Origin: Cryobacterium melibiosiphilum
GTDB taxonomy: Bacteria; Actinomycetota; Actinomycetes; Actinomycetales; Microbacteriaceae
Assembly (NCBI RefSeq): GCF_003602235.1
Contig: NZ_QZVS01000090.1
Coordinates: forward strand, 62,001 to 126,000
Direction: 5' to 3'
Length of the DNA: 64,000 bases
The notes below the pieces were generated by a model. The model saw only the letters and a program-made list of their open reading frames with translations. It searched no databases and was not told the origin of the DNA. How positions within the stretch are numbered: position 1 is the first letter of the stretch; each line of letters begins with the position of its first letter. Made by a program: the position numbers and the translations under genes. This document shows, piece after piece, positions 8,733 to 18,140 of this stretch.

Positions 8733-9694
8733 ACACGACGATTGTGGCACCGTGGACGGCGACGCTCACCGAGTCCCAGTACATGCTCACGCAATATTTC
8801 CTCGTCATCGCCGCCCTGGCCTTGTTCGCCGGATTCGTGCGAACCTGGACGACCCGCGGCGAGGTCGGCGCCCGGTACCGGCCGGCCGTGGTCGCCCGGC
8901 TTTCCCTGATGGGCGTCGCCTTCCTCGGCTACGTCTATATGGTGATCAACTTTCGCTACGGGTACGACCTCACCGCAGCCGGGTACGTTCCCAACGAACT
9001 GGCCATCAACGCGATGGCGACGCGGTACATGGACTGGTCGCTGACCGTTCCCCTCCTGACCGTGGAGCTGCTGGCCGTCTGCACCGTCGTCGGCGCCGCG
9101 GCCAGGCGCGTTCGAATCTGGGCGGTGGCCGGCGCGTTCCTGATGATCTTCACCGGCTACCTCGGGGCGGTCGTGATCGGCGGCGGCACCAGCCTGCTGG
9201 CCCTGGTCGTCTGGGGCGGCATCAGCTGTGCGTTCTGGATCGCCACCATGCTCCTGCTGATCCGCGAGGTGCGGCGCTCTCTGCCCGAATTGACGACCGA
9301 ATCCGCAACACTGCTACGGTCAGCCACATTCGTTCTGCTCGGCGGCTGGTTCATCTACCCCGTGATGTTCATGATCCCGCTGCTCGGTTCGGGCGGGGCC
9401 TTCACCACCGCCATGCAGATCGGTTATTGCATCGCCGACATCTTTGTCAAGGTGGTCTTCTGCGGGCTCATCCACCGGGTCGCCAAACTGCGCACCGCAG
9501 AAGACGTTCGATCGGGACTCGACGTGCACCACGAAGCGATTTGGATTTCTTCGGTCAAGCAGTCCGACGCCGGCCTGCCCCGTGAGGTTTACCTCGACGA
9601 CGGCTCGACCGTGCACCACCGGCGCCCGCAACCGCCACTGAGTTCGGCGGTTCCCACCGCCCCCACGAAGATGCCCGGCTACATCGAACCCTGA
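8729..9694 (+). CDS. Microbial (type 1) rhodopsin, predicted outward proton pump
   Basis: A 321-residue seven-helix retinal protein. Helix C reads RYMDWSLTVPLLTVE: Arg99, the counter-ion Asp102, Thr106 and the cytoplasmic donor Glu113 make the DTE pattern of proteorhodopsin and xanthorhodopsin-type proton pumps. Helix F has W207-x-x-Y-P. Helix G has Asp237 and the retinal-linking Lys241 (ADIFVKVVF). The residue matching the proteorhodopsin colour switch (position 105) is Leu110, which predicts green absorption. Helix E has VWGGIS with Gly at or near the place that leaves a carotenoid window in xanthorhodopsin. A soluble tail of about 70 residues follows helix G, longer than usual. No retinal or carotenoid biosynthesis genes lie in the window. 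Confidence 0.92.
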   Translation: MNTTIVAPWTATLTESQYMLTQYFLVIAALALFAGFVRTWTTRGEVGARYRPAVVARLSLMGVAFLGYVYMVINFRYGYDLTAAGYVPNELAINAMATRYMDWSLTVPLLTVELLAVCTVVGAAARRVRIWAVAGAFLMIFTGYLGAVVIGGGTSLLALVVWGGISCAFWIATMLLLIREVRRSLPELTTESATLLRSATFVLLGGWFIYPVMFMIPLLGSGGAFTTAMQIGYCIADIFVKVVFCGLIHRVAKLRTAEDVRSGLDVHHEAIWISSVKQSDAGLPREVYLDDGSTVHHRRPQPPLSSAVPTAPTKMPGYIEP

Positions 9695-9769
9695 CGCTCC
9701 GGTCGCGAAAATCGCGCGGGCCCGTAGCGTCGCAGGGTGCGGAGCCGGTCGAAGTGGTTTCATTGAGGG

Positions 9770-12700
9770 ATGCAGACTCGCCCGTTCGATCTTCACCTCG
9801 TCGCCACCCCGATCCTGAGTTATGCCCTCGCGCACAACCGCCAGAGCGTGGTCACGAGCGTCACGGTCGATAACACGGGGCCGGCCGTGCGGGCTGCCGT
9901 GCTGCGTATCAGTGTGGAGAGCGCCGGACAGCCCTTGGCGGCGGCCTGCGAGATCCTGGTGGACCTCGCGGCCGAACGTCCGGTCACTCTGACCGACCTG
10001 ACCCTGCGCGGCGACCCCGCCGTCATGCTCACGGTCGAAGAGCAGCGCCCGGCCACCATCCGGGCAACATTGACCGTCGGCGGCGACGTCGTCGCCGAAG
10101 CCCGCCACGAGATCCAGCTGCTCGCTGCCCGGCAGTGGATCGCCCGTCCCGTCGAACTCGGCCTTGAGATGCTGTCCGCCCACGTGCTGCCGAACGACCC
10201 GGCCATCACGACCCTGCTGGGCGAGGCCGCCGACCTGCTCGAGAAGAGCACCGGCAGCGGCTCCCTGCAGGGCTACCAGACCGGGGACACACGCGTCGAC
10301 CAGGTCGTCGAGTCGGTCTTCGCCGCGATGCGGGCCCGCGACATCCGGTACAGCACCCCGCCCGCGAGCTGGGACGTGGAGGGCCAGAAGATTCGCACCC
10401 CCGGCGAGGTGCTCGATGGGCGGGCCGGCACCTGCCTCGACACGACCGTGGTGATGGCGGCCGCCCTCGAACAGGCCGGCCTCCACCCCCTCATCTTCGT
10501 CGTCACCGGCCACGCGTTCCTCGGCTACTGGCGTGACGAGCAGACGCTCGGCTCCCCCGCGATCACCGACCTGGGCGACGTGATCAACCTCATCGACCTC
10601 GGCCTGATCTCACTCGTGGAGACGACGGCCGTGACGACCGACCGTTCCGGGCTCTCCTTCGCCGACGCGCAGCGAGCCCCCTACCTCGCGCACCTCGCCG
10701 GTGATCTTTCGGCCGTCGTCGGCGTCGCCGATGTCGTGCAGGCCAGGCTGGGCGGCATCATTCCGTTGCCGGCGCGCACGACGGATGCGGCCGGCACGGT
10801 CGTCGTGACCGAATACCGCCCGGCTTCCGCCGCCGTTCCCACAGTGGATCGCCCGGCCCGGCCCGGCCCGCTGACCGGCATACCCGGCGCCGCCGAGACC
10901 GATCCCGTTCCGCCACGGGTCGAGCAGTGGAAGAACGCGCTGCTCGACCTCAGCCTGCGCAACCGACTGATCAACTTCACCGATCGCGGCAGACTCGCCC
11001 TCACCGTTCCCGACCGGTCGCTCGGCGCGATCGAAGACCAGGTCAACGCCGGCACCGGTCTCACCCTGGTGCCGAGCGACCGGGTGTCGCAGATCGACCG
11101 GGAGCGGGGCATCCGCTTCGGCCGAGACCTGCCGCAGGAACAGCTCAGCTCGCTGCTGCAGGACAAACGGTCCGTCGTCGCCGACGTCACCGAGGCCGCC
11201 TACGACACCCGGCTGCGCGGCCTCGCCTACAAGGCCCGCACGATCGTGCAGGAGACCGGCGCGAACAACCTGTATCTCGCCTTCGGCACCCTGGTGTGGA
11301 CCGTGGCCGACCGGGAGCTGCGCTCACCGCTCGTGCTCGTGCCGGTCGTGCTCGAACCCACCCGCGGGGGTTACTATATCGCGCTCGACGAGTCCGGTCA
11401 GTCCACCCCCAACTACTGCCTGCTCGAAAAACTGCGCCAGCTGCACGGCCTGCACATCCCGGGCCTCGAAACGCCGTCGGGCGACGAATCCGGCCTGGAT
11501 CTCGAAGCCGCGTTCCGCGCCACCCGCGAGGCGCTGCACGGCGCAGGCCTCCCGTACCGAGTGGACGAGACCCTCGACCTGTCGATTCTTCAGTTCGCGA
11601 AGTTCCGGCTGTGGAAGGACCTCGACGACAACTGGCAGACCCTCGCCGAGAATTCGCTCGTCAGTCACCTCATCCACTCGCCGACCCTGCCGTTCGTCGA
11701 CCCGGTTGTGGCCCCGCCCGCGCCCGACCTCGACGCCCTCGGTGCGGAGTGCCCGGTGCCGGGTGACTCGTCCCAGCTGGCGGCGGTCGCCGAGGCCGTG
11801 GCCGGCCGCACCTTCGTGCTCGAAGGCCCGCCCGGCACGGGCAAGAGCCAGACGATCACGAACCTGCTCACCCGCGCCGTCGCGGACGGCAAAAAGGTGC
11901 TTTTTGTCGCCGAGAAGCGGGCCGCGCTCCAGGTCGTGCAGAAACGCCTCGAGGAGGTCGGTATGGGTGCCTTCGCCCTCGACCTGCACGACAAAGCCAG
12001 CAAACCGCAACAGGCACGCGCCCAGATTCGGCGAGCGCTCGAACACCGCGTCGAGGTCGACGCGCAGGGCCTGAAAAGTGATCTCGACCAACTCGGCACC
12101 GCCCGCCGCAGCCTCGCCCGGTACGCCGAGCACCTGCACGAGCCCAACGCCGCCGGCCTGTCGTTCTACTCCGCGCGCACCCAGGCGCTGGCCGCCGCCG
12201 ATGTGCCGTCCCTGCCGGTGCCGATCAGCCTGCCCGCCTCGGTGAGCGCCGAACAGCTCGCCGAGCTGCGGCTGACCCTGCGCGACCTGCCCGACGTGTC
12301 GGAGCCCGCGAACCCTCGCCGCGATCATGCCTGGGGCTTCATCGGGACGCGTTCCATCACAGCGGATGCCCTCGCCGCCGTCGATGCTGACACCGTCGCC
12401 GCCGTCGCGGCGGAACTTGATGCGGCCTGCGCCGCCCTCTGGGCGGCAGTGCCGACCGGTGATCCGGCCGCGGCGGTCGTGCAGACGCTGTCGAGTCCGG
12501 ACCAGTTCGCGGCCCTCGGAGCCCTCGCGGGGTCCCCGCGTCCGCCGGTGGAGATACTGGACGCGACCCGCAGTCCGGAGTGGATCCGCGCGCACGCGGC
12601 CGCGACGCAGGCGGTGGATGCTTTCGCGGCGACCGCGCACCCCGCGCTGTTGCAGTGCACCCCGGCTGCGCTGCTGCTCGACGTGCACGCGATTCATGCT

Positions 12701-15694
12701 GCGGCGTTCGACGCGGATTCCTCGGGTTTTTTCGGGCGCAAGAAGCGCCGTCAGGCGGTGTTTGCCGAGCTGCAGGCGACGCTGCGGCCGGGCGCCGAGG
12801 TCAGCCTGCGGCACCTCTCGGTTCTCACCGGGCAACTGGCCGAAACCCGCGTTGAGCTCGATGCCCTGCGCGGCCAGGTGGCGGCCCTGCCCGGCGTGCG
12901 GCTCGCAGCCGACTGGAATCCGCTCATCGCGGCCGACGGAACCTCCTTGGCGATGCAGCTGGCCTGGCTTGTCTGGGCCGGGGGCGTCGTTGCGCCGTAC
13001 GCCGAATCACAGGCCGCGACCGCTCGCGAAGACTTCGTGGTGGCCCTGCGCTCCTACCTCGCCGCGAACCCGGCGAGTGACGCAGAGTTCGGTGCGGCCG
13101 TCACCCGGGTCGCGAACGCCTGGCAACCCCTGGCCACCGCTACGAGCGCGAGCTCCGCGGACCTGTCGCGCTGGGCCGGGCGGGCCGGGCTGCTCGCCGC
13201 CTGGACGGCTGCCGGCTCCGAGCGGGCCATTGCCGCTCCCGGCGTTCCTTCACTGCGGCGGTGGCTGGCCCTGCTCGCGCAGCTGCAGCCGCTCAGCGCC
13301 CTCGGTCTCACCGAGGCCCGCACCATCATCCTGGAGGGCACCATCGATCCCGGCGACGCGACCCTCGCGTTCGAGAAGGGACTGGCCCGCGCTGCCCTCG
13401 ACGAGCGCGGCGCGGCAACGGCCCTCGACCGGTTCGACACGGAGGCGCAGAACCGGGCGATCACTCGGTTCACCGGGGCATCCGCTGCCGTGCGGGCACA
13501 CCTGCCGACCTTCATTCCCTCCACGGTGCTCGAGCAACGCACCTGCGGCGACGCCGTGAACACCGGCCAGATCGGGCTGCTGAAACGGCAGCTCGACCGC
13601 CAGCGCGGCGGCATGGGCGTGCGCGAACTCATGAGCACCTTCGGTGAGCTGATCACCGAGATCATGCCGTGCATGCTGATGAGCCCGGAGTCCGTGGCGC
13701 GATTCTTTCCCGCGCATGCTGAACTCTTCGACATCGTGGTGTTCGACGAGGCTTCCCAGGTGCGGGTGGCGGATGCCGTCGGCGCGATGGGCCGCGCACG
13801 CTCGGTCGTCGTCGTCGGGGACAGCAAACAGATGCCGCCGACCGCGTTCGCGGAGTCGAGCATCAGCTCGCTCGACGACGAAGCGGTGAACGTCGACTTC
13901 GTGCGTGACGAGGAGTCGGTCCTGTCGGAGTGCGTGCAGGCCCAGGTACCGAGCCGGTGGCTCTCGTGGCACTACCGCAGCCAGGACGAATCACTGATCG
14001 CGTTCAGCAACCGTGAGTATTACCGCGGCACCCTGTCGTCGTTCCCTGCACCTCGCCGCAGCGGCGGCACCGCCGAGACCGGCGACTCCCCGACCGGCGA
14101 CTACGGCGTCAGCCTGCGCAGGGTCGACGGCACGTTCCTGCGCGGTGGTCTCGGCAAGGCGCTGCGCACCAACCCGGTCGAGGCCCACGCCGTGGTCGAC
14201 GAGATCGTCCGGCGTTTCGCCGTCTCCCCGGTCGAGAGTCCCTCCATCGGGGTCGTCACCTTCAACCTGCAGCAGCGTGCCCTCATCGAGGGGCTGCTGC
14301 GCGACGGCGGAGACGACCGCATCACGACTGCCCTCGACGTGGACACCGACGGCCTGTTCGTGAAGAACCTCGAGAACGTGCAGGGCGACGAACGCGACAC
14401 CATTCTGTTCTCGACCGCGTTCAGCGCCGATAAGACCGGCCGGCTGCCGCTCAACTTCGGCCCGCTCAACCTGCCGGGCGGGGAACGCCGACTCAACGTG
14501 GCCGTCACCCGGGCGCGCCGCCAGATCATCGTGTTCAGCAGCTTCGCCCCGACCGACCTGCGCAGCGAGGAGACGGTCTCGCTCGGCATCAAGCACCTGC
14601 GCAGGTACCTGGATATGGCGGCCCTCGCCGGCACCGATGCGTCGCAGCAGGAGGCCCGTCGCGGCACCGCCATCGACCGGCACCGCGAGGAGATCGCGAC
14701 GGCCCTGCGCGCACGTGACCTCGTCGTGGCGACGGATGTCGGACTCAGCGACTTTCGCATCGACCTCAGCGTCGCCGCTCCCGGTGACCCGCAGCGGCCG
14801 CTCATGGCCGTGCTGCTCGACGGTCCGGCCTGGGCCGCTCGCCGCACGGTCTCCGATCGAGACGGCCTGCCCGTCGACGTGCTGTCACATCTGTTGGGCT
14901 GGCCGGCCGTGGAACGGGTCTGGATGCCCGCCTGGCTGGAGAACAGTACGGCCGTTCTCGACCACCTCACGGCCGCTCTTGACGCGGTTGCCGGAGCGGA
15001 GGCACCCGCACCGGCTCCGCCGGCCAGCGCGAGCTCGAGCGCGAGTGCCAGCCAGGCTCCGACCATCGCTGGTCTGCGGTCCGGCGGCGCAGCATCCGTC
15101 ACCGCGGACGCGACGCGCCCCGCGCCGCGCCGCGCCGCCCTCGAGCGCGATTTCGAGCCCTGGCCCGAGCGTGCCCTGGGGCCGATCTCGGTGCTGGATG
15201 CCTTGCCCGGCCGCCGGTCGTCCGACGCGGTCGCGGTCGCCCTGCGCGAGATCGTCGAGGCCGAGGGACCGATCCACACCACCCGCCTCGCCAAACTGCT
15301 CGCGTCGGGTTTCGGGCTCGCCAAACTCAGCGCGGCGCGGTCCGCGTCCATCCTCGGGCAGCTGCCGAGCGACCTTGTCGGCGCGGATTCCTTCGCCTGG
15401 CCGAGCCAGCTCGATCCCGCACAGTGGCGCGGCTACCGGCGCACCCTGGCCGGCACGACCCGCCCGCTCGATCAGGTCAGCCCGCGCGAAATCGTCAACG
15501 CCATGGTCGAACTCGCCCATGTGTCCGCGGGAATGAACGAGGACGAACTGAAACGCGAGGCCCTCAGCGTGTTCGGCGGCACCCGAATGACGGCGGGCAT
15601 CGTCTCCGTGCTCTCCAACGCCCTGCAGCAGGGCCTCGCCGAGAGTCGCCTCGAGATGACGCCCGCCGGGGTCATCGTCGCCGCCCCCGAATAG
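9770..15694 (+). CDS. Giant superfamily I helicase with DUF4011, nuclease-like and DUF3320 regions
   Basis: A 1974-residue protein. Approximate order: N-terminal beta-rich part; a transglutaminase-like stretch with Cys222 (GRAGTCLDTTVVMAAALEQA) and His248 (TGHAFLGYW); a DUF4011 start at about 385 (WKNALLDLSLRNRLINF); Walker A GPPGTGKSQT at 686-695; a long insertion; Walker B VFDEASQV with Asp1326; helicase motifs ending NVAVTRARRQI near 1577; a restriction-endonuclease-like region near 1650-1760 (LSDFRIDLSVAAPGDP and VLLDGPAW), and a DUF3320-like helical region near 1810-1870. The layout resembles COG1112 helicases fused to Vsr/MTES_1575-type nucleases, families found in some antiviral systems. 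A role in DNA or RNA quality control or defence is inference. It is a single gene with no partner of the same operon visible. Confidence 0.88.
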   Translation: MQTRPFDLHLVATPILSYALAHNRQSVVTSVTVDNTGPAVRAAVLRISVESAGQPLAAACEILVDLAAERPVTLTDLTLRGDPAVMLTVEEQRPATIRATLTVGGDVVAEARHEIQLLAARQWIARPVELGLEMLSAHVLPNDPAITTLLGEAADLLEKSTGSGSLQGYQTGDTRVDQVVESVFAAMRARDIRYSTPPASWDVEGQKIRTPGEVLDGRAGTCLDTTVVMAAALEQAGLHPLIFVVTGHAFLGYWRDEQTLGSPAITDLGDVINLIDLGLISLVETTAVTTDRSGLSFADAQRAPYLAHLAGDLSAVVGVADVVQARLGGIIPLPARTTDAAGTVVVTEYRPASAAVPTVDRPARPGPLTGIPGAAETDPVPPRVEQWKNALLDLSLRNRLINFTDRGRLALTVPDRSLGAIEDQVNAGTGLTLVPSDRVSQIDRERGIRFGRDLPQEQLSSLLQDKRSVVADVTEAAYDTRLRGLAYKARTIVQETGANNLYLAFGTLVWTVADRELRSPLVLVPVVLEPTRGGYYIALDESGQSTPNYCLLEKLRQLHGLHIPGLETPSGDESGLDLEAAFRATREALHGAGLPYRVDETLDLSILQFAKFRLWKDLDDNWQTLAENSLVSHLIHSPTLPFVDPVVAPPAPDLDALGAECPVPGDSSQLAAVAEAVAGRTFVLEGPPGTGKSQTITNLLTRAVADGKKVLFVAEKRAALQVVQKRLEEVGMGAFALDLHDKASKPQQARAQIRRALEHRVEVDAQGLKSDLDQLGTARRSLARYAEHLHEPNAAGLSFYSARTQALAAADVPSLPVPISLPASVSAEQLAELRLTLRDLPDVSEPANPRRDHAWGFIGTRSITADALAAVDADTVAAVAAELDAACAALWAAVPTGDPAAAVVQTLSSPDQFAALGALAGSPRPPVEILDATRSPEWIRAHAAATQAVDAFAATAHPALLQCTPAALLLDVHAIHAAAFDADSSGFFGRKKRRQAVFAELQATLRPGAEVSLRHLSVLTGQLAETRVELDALRGQVAALPGVRLAADWNPLIAADGTSLAMQLAWLVWAGGVVAPYAESQAATAREDFVVALRSYLAANPASDAEFGAAVTRVANAWQPLATATSASSADLSRWAGRAGLLAAWTAAGSERAIAAPGVPSLRRWLALLAQLQPLSALGLTEARTIILEGTIDPGDATLAFEKGLARAALDERGAATALDRFDTEAQNRAITRFTGASAAVRAHLPTFIPSTVLEQRTCGDAVNTGQIGLLKRQLDRQRGGMGVRELMSTFGELITEIMPCMLMSPESVARFFPAHAELFDIVVFDEASQVRVADAVGAMGRARSVVVVGDSKQMPPTAFAESSISSLDDEAVNVDFVRDEESVLSECVQAQVPSRWLSWHYRSQDESLIAFSNREYYRGTLSSFPAPRRSGGTAETGDSPTGDYGVSLRRVDGTFLRGGLGKALRTNPVEAHAVVDEIVRRFAVSPVESPSIGVVTFNLQQRALIEGLLRDGGDDRITTALDVDTDGLFVKNLENVQGDERDTILFSTAFSADKTGRLPLNFGPLNLPGGERRLNVAVTRARRQIIVFSSFAPTDLRSEETVSLGIKHLRRYLDMAALAGTDASQQEARRGTAIDRHREEIATALRARDLVVATDVGLSDFRIDLSVAAPGDPQRPLMAVLLDGPAWAARRTVSDRDGLPVDVLSHLLGWPAVERVWMPAWLENSTAVLDHLTAALDAVAGAEAPAPAPPASASSSASASQAPTIAGLRSGGAASVTADATRPAPRRAALERDFEPWPERALGPISVLDALPGRRSSDAVAVALREIVEAEGPIHTTRLAKLLASGFGLAKLSAARSASILGQLPSDLVGADSFAWPSQLDPAQWRGYRRTLAGTTRPLDQVSPREIVNAMVELAHVSAGMNEDELKREALSVFGGTRMTAGIVSVLSNALQQGLAESRLEMTPAGVIVAAPE

Positions 15695-15825
15695 CCCTAC
15701 CCTTCCGAAAACAGCGACCGCGAGATAAGCGCTGCGCTGAGAGTAGGCTGAAAGTACGCCGAGACGCCGCAGTTCGTGTCATTCGGACACGACGGTTGCA
15801 ACACGTTTCGTCGCAGGAGAACACC

Positions 15826-16896
15826 ATGCAGGCACCACTCATGAAGGCCGCGCGTTTTCACGGTCCGCACGACATCCGCATCGAAAATATCCCTGTCCCC
15901 GTATTGCGAGCGGGAGCCGTCGCCATCGACGTCGCCTGGTGCGGCATCTGCGGCACCGACCTGCACGAGTACCTCGACGGGCCGATCTTCATCCCGGCGG
16001 CCGGCCACCCGCATCCGCTCTCGCACGAAGAAGAACCGGTCACGCTCGGGCACGAATTCTCCGGAACGATCACCGCCCTCGGTGAAGGCGTGACCGGACT
16101 CACCGTCGGCGAGAACGTCGTCGTCGAACCCTACTTCGTCTGTGGCGAATGCGCCCAGTGTCTCGCCGGCAACTACCACCTCTGCGTCAAGATGGGCTTT
16201 ATCGGCCTCGCCGGCGGTGGCGGCGGCCTGAGCGAGAAGGTCGTCATCGACCAGCGCTGGGTGCACCCCGTCGGCCAGATTCCCCTCGACCAGGCGGCCC
16301 TCATCGAACCGCTCTCCGTCGCCCACCACGCGTTCGTGCGCAGCGGCGCCAAGGCCGGAGATGTCGCCCTGATCGGCGGCGCCGGCCCCATCGGCCTGCT
16401 CGTCGCCGCGGTACTCAAGGCCAAGGGCGTCACGGTGATCATCTCCGAGCTGAGCGAGGCCCGTAAGGCGAAAGCCCTCGCCACCGGTGTCGCCGACTAC
16501 GTGCTCGATCCGCGCGAAGCGGATGTCGCCACCCGCGTTCGCGAACTGACCAACGGCGTCGGCGCCGACGTCTGCTTCGAGTGCTCGAGCGTCAACGTGG
16601 TGCTCGACACCCTGTTCGACGCCGTGCGCCCGGCCGGGGTCATCGTCAACGTGTCGATCTGGGGCAAGCCGGCGAGCCTCGATATGCAGAAGCTCGTGCT
16701 CAAGGAGGTCGACCTGCGGGGCACCATCGCGTACGTGCGCGACCACCCGGCCACGATCAAGCTCGTGCAGGACGGATTGGTCGACCTCGCCCCGTTCATC
16801 ACCGGCCGCATCGCCCTCGACGACCTGATCTCCGAAGGCTTCGACACGCTGATCAACCACAACGACACCGCGGTGAAGATCATCGTGCACCCGTAA
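15826..16896 (+). CDS. Zinc-dependent alcohol dehydrogenase, 2,3-butanediol dehydrogenase type
   Basis: A 356-residue medium-chain dehydrogenase. The catalytic zinc site is in CGICGTDLHEY and GHEFSG; the structural zinc loop is CGECAQCLAGNYHLC; the nucleotide-binding loop is LIGGAGPIGLL. The insert with GPIFIPAAGHPHPL between the first motif and GHEFSG is typical of (R,R)-2,3-butanediol dehydrogenases, which interconvert acetoin and butanediol with NAD. The ATG at 15826 follows AGGAG at a good distance; a second ATG five codons later is also possible. Substrate could also be sorbitol or a related polyol. Confidence 0.88.
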   Translation: MQAPLMKAARFHGPHDIRIENIPVPVLRAGAVAIDVAWCGICGTDLHEYLDGPIFIPAAGHPHPLSHEEEPVTLGHEFSGTITALGEGVTGLTVGENVVVEPYFVCGECAQCLAGNYHLCVKMGFIGLAGGGGGLSEKVVIDQRWVHPVGQIPLDQAALIEPLSVAHHAFVRSGAKAGDVALIGGAGPIGLLVAAVLKAKGVTVIISELSEARKAKALATGVADYVLDPREADVATRVRELTNGVGADVCFECSSVNVVLDTLFDAVRPAGVIVNVSIWGKPASLDMQKLVLKEVDLRGTIAYVRDHPATIKLVQDGLVDLAPFITGRIALDDLISEGFDTLINHNDTAVKIIVHP

Positions 16897-16969
16897 CACC
16901 TGCTCCTACGCTCGCAGGTCGGCCCGCCGGTTCTATCGGGGCCCTACCGTAGTGTGAAGGTCGACTCGC

Positions 16970-17058
16970 CTGGTTTCGACCGCTCCTTCGTCGCGGCTCA
17001 ACCGGCGGGTTCCTCCGCTGGTTGAGCCGGCGCGCGAAGCGCGCCGGTCGAAACCCGG
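16970..17058. repeat. REP-like long imperfect palindrome between convergent genes
   Basis: Outer arms TGGTTTCGACCG (16971-16982) and CGGTCGAAACC are complementary. Inner arms GGCTCAACC (16995-17003) and GGTTGAGCC pair as well, and a small CGCGCGAAGCGCG hairpin lies inside. The sequence resembles the dispersed ggtttcgac...gtcgaaacc intergenic elements common in Microbacteriaceae. Placed between the dehydrogenase (+) and dhaK (-) it may also act as a terminator. Confidence 0.75.
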
Positions 17059-17080
17059 CGAGACGACCTACTGGGCCGCG

Positions 17081-18076
17081 CTAGAAGACGCGGGCGGCGA
17101 TCTCGGCGGGGGCTTCCAGCAGGCGTTCGATCTCATCGTCGAGCTTGACCAGGGTCAGGCTCGCGCCGGCCATGTCGAGCGAGGTGCAGTACTCCCCCAC
17201 ATAACTGCGCCCCACGTCGATGCCGCGCTGCCGCAGCTGTTCGTGGGCCCGCCCGTACAGAATGTACAGCTCGCTGATCGGGGTGCCGCCGAGCCCATTG
17301 ATCATCAGGGCGACCCGGTCGCCCGCCCGATACGGCAGGTCGCCCACGACCGCGTCGAGCAGCTCGTCGGTCATCTCGTCGGCGGTGGTCAGCTTCGCCC
17401 GGCGCCTGCCCGGTTCCCCGTGGATGCCCACGCCCACCTCGATCTCGTCGTCCCCGATCTCGAACAGCGGCGACCCCTTCGCCGGCGGGGTGCAGGAGGT
17501 CAGCGCGATGCCCATGGTGCGGGTGACGCTGTCGACCTTCTCGCCGATGCGAATCAGCTCGTCCAGATCTGCCCCGGCCTCCGACGCCGCACCGACCGCT
17601 TTCATCACGAAAAAGTTGCCGGCCACGCCCCGGCGGCCGACCGTGTAGGTCGAGTCCTGCACGGCGACATCATCGTCGATGAAGAGCGTTTTCACGTTGA
17701 TGCCCTCGGCCGCGCTCATCTCCTGCGCCATCTCGAAGGCCATCCGGTCACCGGTGTAGTTGTTCACGAGCAGCAGCACGCCTTTCGGCGAGGCCATCAG
17801 CTTGGTGGTCTCGTAGACGTAGTCCATCGGCGGCGCGGCAAAGACATCGCCCGGACAGGCGGCATCGAGCATGCCCCGCCCGACCGTCATCACGTGCGCC
17901 GGTTCGTGACCGGAACCGGAGCCCTGGATGATGGAGACCTTGTTCGGGTTGGGGCCGTCGGCCCGCATGATCAGGTTGTACTCGGGTACATACCGCAGCT
18001 TGTCGGGGTTGGCCAGGGCGATGCCCTTGAGCATTTCGGGAACGTACTGCTTCGGGTCGTTCACAAACTTCTTCAT
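17081..18076 (-). CDS. dhaK: Dihydroxyacetone kinase subunit DhaK
   Basis: A 331-residue DhaK, the subunit that binds the ketose covalently as a hemiaminal on a histidine. The family start MKKFVNDPKQYVPEMLKGI, the loop GSGSGHEPAH, and His219 in EVGVGIHGEPG are intact. It is the last gene of an operon running aldolase, HAD hydrolase, DhaL, DhaK. No DhaM is present, so the phosphoryl donor may be ATP through DhaL. The real substrate could be dihydroxyacetone or another short ketose such as erythrulose. Confidence 0.93.
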   Translation of the reverse strand: MKKFVNDPKQYVPEMLKGIALANPDKLRYVPEYNLIMRADGPNPNKVSIIQGSGSGHEPAHVMTVGRGMLDAACPGDVFAAPPMDYVYETTKLMASPKGVLLLVNNYTGDRMAFEMAQEMSAAEGINVKTLFIDDDVAVQDSTYTVGRRGVAGNFFVMKAVGAASEAGADLDELIRIGEKVDSVTRTMGIALTSCTPPAKGSPLFEIGDDEIEVGVGIHGEPGRRRAKLTTADEMTDELLDAVVGDLPYRAGDRVALMINGLGGTPISELYILYGRAHEQLRQRGIDVGRSYVGEYCTSLDMAGASLTLVKLDDEIERLLEAPAEIAARVF

Positions 18077-18140
18077 CGTCCTGTTCCACCGTTTCCGTGT
18101 GCGTGTTCACCCGGGCCGGTCGGTCCGGGATCAGTGCCCC

